Below, one piece after another: positions 52,098 to 60,637 of a DNA stretch of 64,000 nucleotides. The position numbers and the translations under genes are program-made. Position 1 is the stretch's first letter. Each line of letters opens with the position of its first letter. The notes beneath the pieces are model-generated. The model made no database searches. It saw nothing but the letters and a program-made list of their open reading frames with translations, and had not been told where the DNA came from. Source of the DNA: Paraplanobispora takensis (GTDB lineage: Bacteria; Actinomycetota; Actinomycetes; Streptosporangiales; Streptosporangiaceae); NCBI RefSeq assembly GCF_016863195.1, contig NZ_BOOK01000048.1:35848-99847 (forward strand), given 5' to 3'.

Positions 52098-53435
52098 GTG
52101 AACATCTCTGTTTCCTCGCGCTTCGGCATGCCCCGCCGGCGTCGTGCGGTCTCCCTGCTCGCGGCGGCCGCCCTCACCTCCGGCGCGCTGGCGGCCACCG
52201 CGGCCCCCGCCTCCGCCGTCCCCGTCCCCGCCTGCGCCACCCCCGGATTCGCCCCCGCGGTCACCTACGCCACCGCGAACATGGTGCTCTTCGCGGCGAC
52301 GGCCGACTTCAACGCCGACCACAAGACCGACCTCGCGACGTACGGACACGGCGGCGGCGACATCGAGGTGCTGACCGGCAACGGCGACGGGACCTTCGAC
52401 CCGGCTGTGGGCGCCGACCCCGGCATGGCCTCGGCGAGCCGCCTCGCCACCGGCGACATCACCTCCGACCTGGACAGCAGCATCGACATCGTCGTGGCGG
52501 ACTCCGCGAGCGGTACGGTCCGGGTCCTGCCCGGCAACGGCGACGGGACCTTCGGCGCGGCCATCACCACCCCGACGATTCTGAACGCCTCGATGGTCAT
52601 CCCGGGTGACTTCGACAACGACGACCGGCTCGACGTGCTGGTGACCAGCGGCAGCAACGACAACTCGATCATGCTCGGCAACGGCGACGGCACCTTCCAG
52701 GCGCCGGTTCCCACCGGCTTCACGGGATACGCGCCCCTCGCCGCCGTGGCCGACTTCGACGGCGACGGCGACGACGACGTGGCGTTCGGCGACGGCAGCA
52801 TGATGGGCACCAACGGGATCGCGGTCTTCCCCAGCAACGGCGACGGCAGCTTCGGCCTCTCCACCGCCTACGGCGCGGGAACGAGCGCCCTGTTCGTCTT
52901 CACGGCCGACTTCAACGGCGACAACGAGGCCGACCTGATCTCCAGCGGCCTGGGCGACGGAATGGTGCTGCTCGGCAATGGCGACGGCACCTTCCAGAGC
53001 GCGCTTCCCTACACCGGGAACGGCGGCCTGGGGTGGCCCACGCTGGGCGACTACAACGGCGACGGGAAGACGGACGCCGCCTTCACATCCCCGATGGGCG
53101 GCTCGCTGCTGCTCGGCAAGGGCGACGGCACCTTCCAGGCGCCCGTCTCCTTCAACGCGGGCAGCATGGGACTGGACATGGTCAGCGGCCGCTTCAACGC
53201 CGACAACCGGAGCGACCTGGCGACGTCGAGCGGGCTGTCGCAGGGTGTCTCGGTCCTGCTGGCCGACTGCGGCACTTCCGTGGCTCCCAAGCCGGTCGTC
53301 AAGCCCAAGCCGGTCGTCAAGCCCAAGCCTGCGGTCAAGCCCAAGCCGGCCGTCAAGAAGTGGAAGACGAAGGTCAAGCTGGAGAAGCCGAAGCTGAAGA
53401 AGGTGAAGGCCATCCGCGGCGGCGGCGTCAAGTAA
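52098..53435 (+). CDS. secreted FG-GAP/VCBS beta-propeller protein with basic tail
   Basis: A 445-residue exported protein. Residues 1-42 are a signal peptide (PRRRRAVSLLAAAALTSGAL, cleavage near ASAV). The rest is an integrin-like beta-propeller with six or seven repeats bearing Ca2+ loops (ADFNADHKTDLAT, GDFDNDDRLDVLV, ADFDGDGDDDVAF, GDYNGDGKTDAAF) and repeated NGDGTF. The last ~50 residues are strongly basic: four tandem PKPVVK-like units then KWKTKVKLEKPKLKKVK. That tail could bind anionic wall polymers. GTG 52098 follows GGAGGAG. A strong terminator follows. Confidence 0.9.
   Translation: MNISVSSRFGMPRRRRAVSLLAAAALTSGALAATAAPASAVPVPACATPGFAPAVTYATANMVLFAATADFNADHKTDLATYGHGGGDIEVLTGNGDGTFDPAVGADPGMASASRLATGDITSDLDSSIDIVVADSASGTVRVLPGNGDGTFGAAITTPTILNASMVIPGDFDNDDRLDVLVTSGSNDNSIMLGNGDGTFQAPVPTGFTGYAPLAAVADFDGDGDDDVAFGDGSMMGTNGIAVFPSNGDGSFGLSTAYGAGTSALFVFTADFNGDNEADLISSGLGDGMVLLGNGDGTFQSALPYTGNGGLGWPTLGDYNGDGKTDAAFTSPMGGSLLLGKGDGTFQAPVSFNAGSMGLDMVSGRFNADNRSDLATSSGLSQGVSVLLADCGTSVAPKPVVKPKPVVKPKPAVKPKPAVKKWKTKVKLEKPKLKKVKAIRGGGVK
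53286..53357 (+). repeat. four 18-bp in-frame repeats coding the Lys-Pro tail
   Basis: Four head-to-tail 18-bp units (CCCAAGCCGGTCGTCAAG and close variants) encode the repeating PKPVVK tail of the secreted propeller protein. Confidence 0.85.
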
Positions 53436-53447
53436 GCGCCCCGCTCC

Positions 53448-53493
53448 ACGGCGACACGCCCCTCCCGGCTCCCGGCGAGGGGCGTGTCGCCGT
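53448..53493 (+). terminator. strong terminator after the FG-GAP gene
   Basis: A perfect 17-bp stem (ACGGCGACACGCCCCTC with GAGGGGCGTGTCGCCGT) around a 12-base loop, starting 13 bases after the stop. It ends seven bases before the -10 of the next gene. Confidence 0.85.
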
Positions 53494-53499
53494 ATTGGC

Positions 53500-53505
53500 T
53501 AGGTT
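53500..53505 (+). promoter_or_regulatory. -10 element of the GNAT gene (leaderless)
   Basis: TAGGTT lies seven bases before ATG 53513 with no Shine-Dalgarno. Confidence 0.4.
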
Positions 53506-53512
53506 GAGCGGC

Positions 53513-53962
53513 ATGTCAGTGGAATTCCGCCCCGCCCGCCTCGACGACCTCCCGCACATCGTGGCCATGATCGCCGACGACTCCATCGCCGCCGCCCGGA
53601 CCGGGACGTACGGCAGGGAGCACCGCGAGGCGTTCGAGGCCATCGAGGCCGACCCGAACAACGAGCTGATCGTGGCCGAGCGGGAAGGCGAGGTGGTCGG
53701 CACCATGCAGCTGACCTACATCCCGGGGATCTCCCGGCGCGGCTCCCTGCGCCTGCAGATCGAGGCCGTCCGGATCGCCGCGTCCCTGCGCGGGCAGGGG
53801 CTCGGCGGGACCATGATGCGCTGGGCGATCGAGCGGGGCCGCGAGCGCGGCTGCACGGTGGTCCAGCTCACCACCGACAAGCGGCGCGGGGACGCCCACC
53901 GCTTCTACGACTCCCTGGGCTTCGTCGCCTCCCACGAGGGCTTCAAGCTCACACTGGAGTGA
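53513..53962 (+). CDS. GNAT family N-acetyltransferase
   Basis: A 149-residue acetyl-CoA-dependent acetyltransferase. The acetyl-CoA loop is ASLRGQGLGGTMMRWAIERG, preceded by the beta-4 strand LQIEAVRIA and followed by FYDSLGFVASHEGFKL. The acceptor is unknown. The 3' end overlaps the convergent oxidoreductase gene by 14 bp. Confidence 0.92.
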   Translation: MSVEFRPARLDDLPHIVAMIADDSIAAARTGTYGREHREAFEAIEADPNNELIVAEREGEVVGTMQLTYIPGISRRGSLRLQIEAVRIAASLRGQGLGGTMMRWAIERGRERGCTVVQLTTDKRRGDAHRFYDSLGFVASHEGFKLTLE

Positions 53963-55952
53963 CCTCGACGAAATTGTCGTGATAGACCGCGCCGCGTCCC
54001 ATGTCGGCGTCGCGCTCCTCCACCACGGCGTTGACCGTGGCGCCCCCCGGGCTGAGCTTGCGCCAGTGCCCCTTGGTGGAGGCCACCACGCCGGGCCGTA
54101 CCTTCCGGCTGATCTCCACCTCGGCCTCGAAGGCTCCGGTGGCGTTGAACACCCGCACCCGCTGCCCGTCGGTCAGCTCCCGGTCCAGGGCGTCCTGCGG
54201 GTTCACCAAGACCCGCGGCCCCTTGGCGCGGCGCAGCAGCTCGGGGTTGTTGCCGAAGGTCGAGTTGAGGAAGGTGTGGGCGGCCGGGGTCACCAGCGTC
54301 AGCGGGTACGGCCCGTCCGGGGCCGAGGCCGTGTGCGGGGGCACGTAGGCCGGTCCCTTCGGGAAGCGCAGGCGCCCCGAGGGCGTGGGGAAGCCTTCGG
54401 TGAACGGCACGAACGGCTGCGCCACGTTGAGCCGGACCCAGCCCTCCTTGCGCAGCCGGTCCACCGTGATCCCGTTCAGGGACGGATGCCCGGAGGAGAG
54501 CAGCTGCTCGGCCAGCTCCAGGTCGGAGTCGAACAGCGACGGCTCGGTCAGGCCCATGTGCCGGGCCAGGCGGCGGAAGGTCTGGGTGGTGGACAGGCAC
54601 TCGCCCGGCGGTTCCACGGCCGGCTCGTTCCACAGCAGGTACATGTGCCCGTATCCCGCGTGCAGGTCCATGTGCTCGATCTGCATGGTCGCGGGCAGGA
54701 CGATGTCGGCGTAGTCCACCGTGTCGGTCGCGAACTGCTCCATCACGACCGTGAACAGGTCCTCCCGCAGGAGCCTGTCGCGGACGCGGTTCTGGTCGGA
54801 GGTGGAGGCCATCGGGTTGGCCATGTAGACCCACAGGCACTTGACCGACTCGTCCAGCCCCTCGGCCAGCCGGGTCATGACCAGCGTCCGCACCGGCTTC
54901 GCCAGCAGGTCCTCGCGGGTGTCGACGTTCAGGTTGACGTGACCGCTGGTGGAGTAGGCGATCCCGCCGCCGGGATGACGCCAGTCACCGGTCACCCCGG
55001 GGATCGCGGACAGCGCGCGCAGCGCGGCGCCGCCGCCCGCGTGCCGCTGGATGCCCATCGTGGCGCGGATGCCGGTGGGCCGGGTGCGCGCCAGGCGCAG
55101 CCCCAGGGCGCGGATGTCCGCCTCGGGCAGGCCGGTGATCCCGGCCACGCGCTCCGGGGTGTGGCGCAGGATCTCCTCGCGGAACTCCTCCCAGTTCTCC
55201 GTGTGGCGGGCGATGTAGTCGCGGTCCTCGGCGCCCTCCTCCAGGACGACGTGGAGCAGGCCGAGCGCCAGCGCCGCGTCGGTGCCCGGCCGGATCGGCA
55301 GGTGCTGGTCGGCCTGCTCGGCGGTGCGGGTGCGGATCGGGTCGATCGCCACCACGTACGCCCCGGCCGCGCGGGCGTCCTGGATGAACTTCCACAGGTG
55401 GTGCCCGCTGGTCAGGGTGTTGGTGCCCCACAGCAGGATCAGCTTCGACAGGGCGAAGGTCTCGGGATCCATGCCGGCCGGGGTGCCGTTGGTGTGGTAC
55501 AGCCCGACGTTGCCGGCGGTCGAGCAGATGTTCAGGAAGTGCCGCGAAGCGCCCAGGACGTTCCAGAACCGCCGTCCCGCGATGCCCTCGGCGCCCTGCA
55601 CGTAGCCCAGGTTGCCGGTGCCGACGTAGGGCCAGATCGCCTCGCCGCCGTGCTCGTCGACGATCGCGCGCAGCCGTACGGAGATCTCCTCCAGGGCCTC
55701 GTCCCAGGAGATCCGCTCGAACCGGCCCGACCCCTTGGGGCCGACCCGCCGCATCGGATACAGGATGCGGTCGGCGGCCCCGGCGTGCTCCAGATAGCGG
55801 TTGACCTTCACGCAGAGAGCGCCGCGCGTGTAGGGGTGGTCGGGGTTGCCGCGCATGCCGACGGCCCGGCCGTCCTTGACCGTGACGACCCACGAGCACG
55901 TGTCCGGACAATCCAGGGGGCATGCCCCCAGAACCCGCAATTCACCCTGCAT
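53949..55952 (-). CDS. molybdopterin-dependent oxidoreductase
   Basis: A 667-residue enzyme of the DMSO-reductase/formate-dehydrogenase-like family. The N terminus has the 4Fe-4S motif C-x3-C-x3-C-x(n)-C (GACPLDCPDTCSW ... GALCVKV), then the molybdopterin domains (GTGNLGYVQGAEGIAGRRFW; LLWGTNTLTSGHHLWKFIQD; VAIDPIRTRTAEQADQHLPI) and the C-terminal cap (NSTFGNNPELLRRAKGPRVL). There is no Tat signal, so it is probably cytosolic. The electron donor and substrate are unknown and no partner subunit is adjacent. Confidence 0.92.
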   Translation of the reverse strand: MQGELRVLGACPLDCPDTCSWVVTVKDGRAVGMRGNPDHPYTRGALCVKVNRYLEHAGAADRILYPMRRVGPKGSGRFERISWDEALEEISVRLRAIVDEHGGEAIWPYVGTGNLGYVQGAEGIAGRRFWNVLGASRHFLNICSTAGNVGLYHTNGTPAGMDPETFALSKLILLWGTNTLTSGHHLWKFIQDARAAGAYVVAIDPIRTRTAEQADQHLPIRPGTDAALALGLLHVVLEEGAEDRDYIARHTENWEEFREEILRHTPERVAGITGLPEADIRALGLRLARTRPTGIRATMGIQRHAGGGAALRALSAIPGVTGDWRHPGGGIAYSTSGHVNLNVDTREDLLAKPVRTLVMTRLAEGLDESVKCLWVYMANPMASTSDQNRVRDRLLREDLFTVVMEQFATDTVDYADIVLPATMQIEHMDLHAGYGHMYLLWNEPAVEPPGECLSTTQTFRRLARHMGLTEPSLFDSDLELAEQLLSSGHPSLNGITVDRLRKEGWVRLNVAQPFVPFTEGFPTPSGRLRFPKGPAYVPPHTASAPDGPYPLTLVTPAAHTFLNSTFGNNPELLRRAKGPRVLVNPQDALDRELTDGQRVRVFNATGAFEAEVEISRKVRPGVVASTKGHWRKLSPGGATVNAVVEERDADMGRGAVYHDNFVEVTPV

Positions 55953-55961
55953 GCCTCGACT

Positions 55962-57545
55962 TTACCCGGGCAGGTCCGCGGCGTAGGCGTATGCGAAGGT
56001 CGCGGCGGCGATCGCACCGGTGTTCACCGTCAGGGCCGTTGCGTCGATGTTGCCGATGTCGTCGCACGCCTGGTGATAGCACGGGTCGTAGGCCGTCCCC
56101 GCCGTGCCGCCGAACCTCCGGGCCTCCTCGGCGGTCTTGATGCCCTCGGCGCCGGTGTCCAGGCCGCCCGCCGGGATGCCGGCCGCGATGAAGGGGCCGT
56201 AGTCGGAGCGGCCGGTGAAGTCGGTGCCGGTGTACGGCAGGCCGGCGGCCGTGTAGTACGACTCGAAGAACTTCTCGATCTCGTCCGAGCCGGGCGGGCC
56301 GGCCGGGGACCCGACCGCGTCGGAGTCGTCGCCGTCGTAGACGGCGTAGACGTAGTTGGGAGAGGCGATCATGTCGAAGTTCAGATACATCTTGATCTTC
56401 GCCTTCTCCTCGGGGGGAAGGCCGGTCACATAGTGCTGGGACCCGAGCAGGCCGAGCTCCTCCGCGCCCCAGAAGGCGAAGCGCAGCCGGTTCACGGTGG
56501 GCAGCATGGCCGCCTTCAGCGCCGTCTCCAGTACGGCCGCGCTGCCCGAGCCGTTGTCGTTGATCCCCGGACCCTCGGTGACGCCGTCCAGGTGCGCGCC
56601 CACCATGACGACCTTCGACGGGTCGCCCCGGCGGCTCTCGGCCAGCACGTTGCGGGTCTTGCGCCTCAGGTCGCTCTCGGTGTCCGCGGCCAGGGAGACC
56701 GTCGTCCCGGGCGCGGACAGCTCCTGGCCGATCGCGAAGGTGGTCCCGAGGACGGGGATGCGCGTGTTCGGCGCGCCGAGGTTGCCGCGCAGCAGGCGGC
56801 GGCGGTCGGCGTCGCCCTCGCCCTCCTGGCCCTCGTTGAAGATGATCACGCCTCCGGCCCCGGCGGCCTGGGCGTTCTCGGCCTTGACCTGGAAGGTGCA
56901 GGTGCCGCGCTGGATCAGCGCGATGTCACCCGGGGGGAACCCGGCGAAGTCGCCCGCCTCGCACCCGGAGGTGGAGGTGTTGACCTCACCCGGCGGCAGG
57001 GTGAGGTCCACGGGCCGCACGGCGGCGGTGACCCGGCCCGAGCCGGAGTACACCATGGTCGTGAAGTCCGTGTCGCGCGTGTAGACCTTCGGCTGGGGCG
57101 AGACCCTGCTCATGGTGGTCTCGGTGATCTCCCGGAAGAACGGGAACTCGAACTCCTGCAGGGTGACCGCGTACCCGGCCCTGCGCAGCCGGCCGGCCAC
57201 GTAGGCGGCCGAGGCGTCGTATCCGGAGGTGCCCGCGGCGCGGGTCCCGCCGTTGGCGTCGGCGATCTCCTGGAACGTCTGCAGGTGCCGCCTGACGAAG
57301 GGGGCCGTGACCATCCGGCGGCGCAGTACGGGATCGGGGACGACGGCCCGGGCGATCCGCGCGGCCCGCAGGGCCTGCACCGCCCGTACGGCCTGCACGG
57401 CCCGTACGACCGGTGGCACCGAGGCCGACACGACCGGGGATGCCGGGGCCGGTACGGCGGGCAGGGCCGGGACCGGGGCGGACAGGGCCACGGCCGACGC
57501 CGCGGCGAGAACGGCCGGCAGAGCCAGGTACGCGCGAGTGCGCAT
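55962..57545 (-). CDS. secreted M28-family zinc aminopeptidase with PA domain
   Basis: A 527-residue exported peptidase like the Streptomyces griseus aminopeptidase. Signal peptide at 1-30 (MRTRAYLALPAVLAAASAVA), an Ala/Val-rich propeptide, a protease-associated domain (EAGDFAGFPPGDIALIQRGT; VIIFNEGQ), then the zinc centre: VMVGAHLDGVTEGPGINDNG, WGAEELGLLGSQHYV, LNFDMIASPN and CYHQACDDIGNI. ATG 57545 follows GAGGAG. It is 9 bp downstream in the same orientation from nothing essential; the oxidoreductase follows it closely and may be co-transcribed. Confidence 0.93.
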   Translation of the reverse strand: MRTRAYLALPAVLAAASAVALSAPVPALPAVPAPASPVVSASVPPVVRAVQAVRAVQALRAARIARAVVPDPVLRRRMVTAPFVRRHLQTFQEIADANGGTRAAGTSGYDASAAYVAGRLRRAGYAVTLQEFEFPFFREITETTMSRVSPQPKVYTRDTDFTTMVYSGSGRVTAAVRPVDLTLPPGEVNTSTSGCEAGDFAGFPPGDIALIQRGTCTFQVKAENAQAAGAGGVIIFNEGQEGEGDADRRRLLRGNLGAPNTRIPVLGTTFAIGQELSAPGTTVSLAADTESDLRRKTRNVLAESRRGDPSKVVMVGAHLDGVTEGPGINDNGSGSAAVLETALKAAMLPTVNRLRFAFWGAEELGLLGSQHYVTGLPPEEKAKIKMYLNFDMIASPNYVYAVYDGDDSDAVGSPAGPPGSDEIEKFFESYYTAAGLPYTGTDFTGRSDYGPFIAAGIPAGGLDTGAEGIKTAEEARRFGGTAGTAYDPCYHQACDDIGNIDATALTVNTGAIAAATFAYAYAADLPG

Positions 57546-57665
57546 GCGAGAACTCCTCTGACTCCATCGGAGAGGGAAAGCCCCCGCGACCACGTCAGGC
57601 GGGGTACGGAGCCAGCCTGACAGGCGCCACCTCGGTCGATCCAATCGCCGTGACGGGAGGAAAGG

Positions 57666-58103
57666 TCAATTCTCCATCTCGGAGAGATACGCGATGTTGG
57701 CCATGTCCTCCTCGTCGGTGCTGGGAGCGCCGTCGAACCAGGCGTCCAGGATCTCCCCCAGAAGCGGGACCGAGGTGAGCCGCAGACTGAGGGCCAGCAC
57801 GTTGGCGTCGTTCCATTTGCGCGCCCCGGCCGCGGTCGCCGCGTCCACGCACAGCGCCGCGCGCACGCCGGGCACCTTGTTCGCCGCGATCGACGCCCCG
57901 GTCCCGGTCCAGCAGCACACGACCGCCTGGTCGGCGGCCCCCTCGGCCACGTCACGGGCCGCCCTCGCGCAGCACCACGCCCAGTCGGCCCGCTCGCCGG
58001 AAACGGCGCCGCGGGCGATGACCGTGTGCCCCCGCCCCTCCAGTTCGGAGACCAGAACGGGCGCCACGCCGTCAAGACTGTCGGAGGCCAGTGAGATGCG
58101 CAT
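57666..58103 (-). CDS. RpiB/LacA/LacB-type sugar-phosphate isomerase
   Basis: A 145-residue isomerase-fold protein (MRISLASDSLDGVAPVLVSE; VCCWTGTGASIAANKVPGVR; ARKWNDANVLALSLRLTSVP). The TGTGASIAANK loop is the phosphate/catalytic loop; the catalytic Cys usually in the Gly-Thr-Gly region appears as VCCWTG. It interconverts aldose and ketose phosphates (ribose-5-phosphate type). Short for the family (usually about 150), but complete. Divergent from the membrane protein at 58176. Confidence 0.85.
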   Translation of the reverse strand: MRISLASDSLDGVAPVLVSELEGRGHTVIARGAVSGERADWAWCCARAARDVAEGAADQAVVCCWTGTGASIAANKVPGVRAALCVDAATAAGARKWNDANVLALSLRLTSVPLLGEILDAWFDGAPSTDEEDMANIAYLSEMEN

Positions 58104-58175
58104 GACTTCATTGTGGACACTGGAGGGAAAGATCAGTGATGCACCTGTAATACGAAACGGGCAGAATCGCTCCCA

Positions 58176-60599
58176 GTGAAGGACACCAAGGAACGCGACG
58201 AGACGACGACCGGCGGCAGGCCGCCGGCCGGGGATGACCCCGTCGTACTCGTCGTCGAGCCGCTGCTCCCGCAGCGCATCCGCCGTCCCTCGGACGCCCT
58301 GCGGTTCCTGGCCACCCTGGCGGCCCTGGCCGCGGTCATCCTGCTCGCGCTGGTGGCGAAGAAGACGCTCAACGGGCTGGAGGCCGACGTGGCCGACGGC
58401 ACCAAGCGCGTGCCGTTCCTGCTGAGCGGCCTGGTCGGCGTGCTGGGCGGAGTCGCCATGCTCGGCATCCCCACCGCCTACGCGGTGGAGCGGGTGCTCC
58501 ACCGCGACGGTCTGCGCGTGGCGGAGGGACTGTTCGCGGCCATCGCCGGGATGGTGCTGTCCTTCGTCCTGGGCGAGTGGATCCTCACCGCAGGTCCCGA
58601 GGACCTGCGGCTGCTGCTCACCGGCGGCAGAACCGGGGTCGAGCCGATCAACACCCTGCTCACCTCGGTCATCGCCTACGTCACGGCGATGCGCATCTCC
58701 CGCCGCCCCACCTGGCGCGCGGCCCTGTGGACGGCCGTCGGGGTCAACGCGGTCGCGCTGTTCGCCGGCCTGGCCGCCACCGTCCTGGGCATCATCGTCT
58801 CGATCCTCGTCGGCCTCGCGGTCGGGTTCGCCACGCTGTACGGCATCGGCAGCCCCAACACCCGCCCGCCGGGCAGCGCGATCGTCGCCGCGGTCCGCAA
58901 GCTGGGCTTCCACCCGGTCAAGGCCCGCAGGCTGGAGGACGACCACCAGGGCAGCCGCAGATACGCCATCGGCCTGAGGGACGGCGAACGCCTCGACGTC
59001 ACCGTCCTCGACCGCGACCGCCAGGTCGCCGGCCTGCTCTACCGCCTCTGGCGCCGGATCCGGCTCAACTCCGAGACCCGCCGCCGGGCCATCCGCTCGC
59101 TCCGCGCCGAGCTGGAGCGCGAGGCCCTGATGGCCTACGCCACGCAGGCCGCCGGGGTCGGCAGTCCCCGGCTGGTCGGCACCAGCGAGATCGGCGCCGA
59201 GGCCGCGCTGCTCGTCTACGAGCACACCGGCACCCGCGCGCTGGCCGACATCCCCGACGAGGAGATCGACGACCACCTGCTCGCCCAGATCTGGGAGCAG
59301 GTCCTGCTCCTGCAGGTCCAGCGGCTGGCCCACCGCAGGCTGACCGGCGACAGCATCCACGTCGACAACGAGGGCCGGGTCGTCCTGATGGACGCCCGCA
59401 GCGGCGAGATCGCCGCCGGCGACCTGCTGCTGCGCCTCGACATCGCCCAGCTGCTCACCTACCTCAGCCTGCGGGTCGGCGCCGAGCGCTCGGTCCGCGC
59501 CGCGGCGGCCGTGACCGGGGCGAACACGCTGGCCGCCGCGATGCCGCTGCTGCAGCGCATCGCCCTCACCCGCGAGACCAGGGCGGCCCTGAACAAGGAC
59601 AACAAGGAACTGCTGACCGCGATCCGCGAGGAGATCGTCGCCCTCGAACCCAAGGCCGAGGCCGAGGAGGTCCGGCTGGAGCGGTTCCGCCCGCGGACCC
59701 TCGTCACGATCATCGCCAGTGCCTTCGCCGCCTACTTCGTGGTGTACTACCTGACCCAGCTCAACCTGAACATCATCACCTCGGCGAAGTGGGGCTGGAC
59801 GGGGGCGGCCTTCGCCGCCGCGATGCTGAGCTACGTGGCCGCCGCGCTGATGCTGATGGGCTTCGTGCCGGAGAAGCTCCCGCTGGGCCACACCGTGCTC
59901 GCGCAGTTCGCCGGGTCGTTCGTCAAGCTGGTCGCCCCGGCCGCGGTGGGCGGCGTCGCCATCAACACCCGCTATCTGCAGAAGCGCGGGATCCCGCCGG
60001 GCCAGGCGATGGCCAGCGTGGGCGCCTCCCAGTTCGTCGGCCTGGCCTTCCACATCGGGCTGCTGCTGCTGTTCGCCTACATCACCGGATCCGGCACGGC
60101 CGAGTCCTTCACCCCGTCGCGCACGCTGGTGTTCGTGCTGCTGGCCGTGGCCGTGCTGATCGTCTTCGTCGTGGGCATCCCGAAGCTGCGGCGGATGGTC
60201 ACCTCACGCCTGCGCTCGCTGTTCTCCGGCGTCGTCCCCCGGCTGCTGGACGTGCTCCAGTCCCCCCGGAAGATCGCCGAGGGGTTCACCGGCACCCTGC
60301 TGCTGACGATCTTCTTCGTCGTCTGCCTCGACTCCTGCGTCCGGGCCTTCGGCGGATCCCTCAACTTCGCCGCCGTCGCCGTGGTCTTCCTCGCCGGCAA
60401 CGCCATCGGATCGGCCGCCCCGACCCCCGGCGGCCTGGGCGCGGTGGAGGCCGCCCTCATCGGCGGCCTCACCCTCGCCGGCCTGCCGCAGGGGATCGCC
60501 ACCCCCGCGGTGCTGCTGTTCCGGCTGCTCACCTTCTGGCTCCCGGTCCTGCCGGGGTGGGCCTCGTTCACCTACCTGCAGCGCAACGAGGCCCTGTGA
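58176..60599 (+). CDS. membrane protein with kinase-like domain and LPG-synthase-type transmembrane domain
   Basis: An 807-residue multi-domain protein. Four or five N-terminal helices (about 40-220) lead into a cytosolic kinase-like domain (about 235-510): KLGFHPVKARRLEDDHQGSR, then HRRLTGDSIHVDNEGRVVLM and DARSG, where the catalytic Asp of HRD is missing. The C-terminal 300 residues are the flippase domain of the lysylphosphatidylglycerol-synthase/YbhN type (AQFAGSFVKLVAPAAVGGVA; NAIGSAAPTPGGLGAVEAAL). It probably moves a lipid-linked product across the membrane. GTG start. Confidence 0.87.
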   Translation: MKDTKERDETTTGGRPPAGDDPVVLVVEPLLPQRIRRPSDALRFLATLAALAAVILLALVAKKTLNGLEADVADGTKRVPFLLSGLVGVLGGVAMLGIPTAYAVERVLHRDGLRVAEGLFAAIAGMVLSFVLGEWILTAGPEDLRLLLTGGRTGVEPINTLLTSVIAYVTAMRISRRPTWRAALWTAVGVNAVALFAGLAATVLGIIVSILVGLAVGFATLYGIGSPNTRPPGSAIVAAVRKLGFHPVKARRLEDDHQGSRRYAIGLRDGERLDVTVLDRDRQVAGLLYRLWRRIRLNSETRRRAIRSLRAELEREALMAYATQAAGVGSPRLVGTSEIGAEAALLVYEHTGTRALADIPDEEIDDHLLAQIWEQVLLLQVQRLAHRRLTGDSIHVDNEGRVVLMDARSGEIAAGDLLLRLDIAQLLTYLSLRVGAERSVRAAAAVTGANTLAAAMPLLQRIALTRETRAALNKDNKELLTAIREEIVALEPKAEAEEVRLERFRPRTLVTIIASAFAAYFVVYYLTQLNLNIITSAKWGWTGAAFAAAMLSYVAAALMLMGFVPEKLPLGHTVLAQFAGSFVKLVAPAAVGGVAINTRYLQKRGIPPGQAMASVGASQFVGLAFHIGLLLLFAYITGSGTAESFTPSRTLVFVLLAVAVLIVFVVGIPKLRRMVTSRLRSLFSGVVPRLLDVLQSPRKIAEGFTGTLLLTIFFVVCLDSCVRAFGGSLNFAAVAVVFLAGNAIGSAAPTPGGLGAVEAALIGGLTLAGLPQGIATPAVLLFRLLTFWLPVLPGWASFTYLQRNEAL

Positions 60600-60607
60600 G
60601 CTCCCGG

Positions 60608-60637
60608 GTCCTCAGACCGCCCGTCCTCAGACCGCCC
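60608..60637. repeat. 15-bp tandem duplication at the end of the aldo/keto reductase gene
   Basis: GTCCTCAGACCGCCC occurs twice head to tail (60608-60622 and 60623-60637). The second copy holds the reductase stop codon (60627-60629). Confidence 0.9.

Noticed and set aside
53979..57620. A 1213-codon open frame on the plus strand
   Set aside because: It is antisense to the molybdopterin oxidoreductase and M28 peptidase genes, both with clear motifs; its product is Arg/Gly/Val/His-rich low-complexity sequence typical of GC-rich shadow frames.
57666..60053. The long upstream extension of the RpiB-like frame
   Set aside because: Only the last 145 residues from ATG 58103 show the isomerase fold; the rest is antisense to the membrane protein at 58176.
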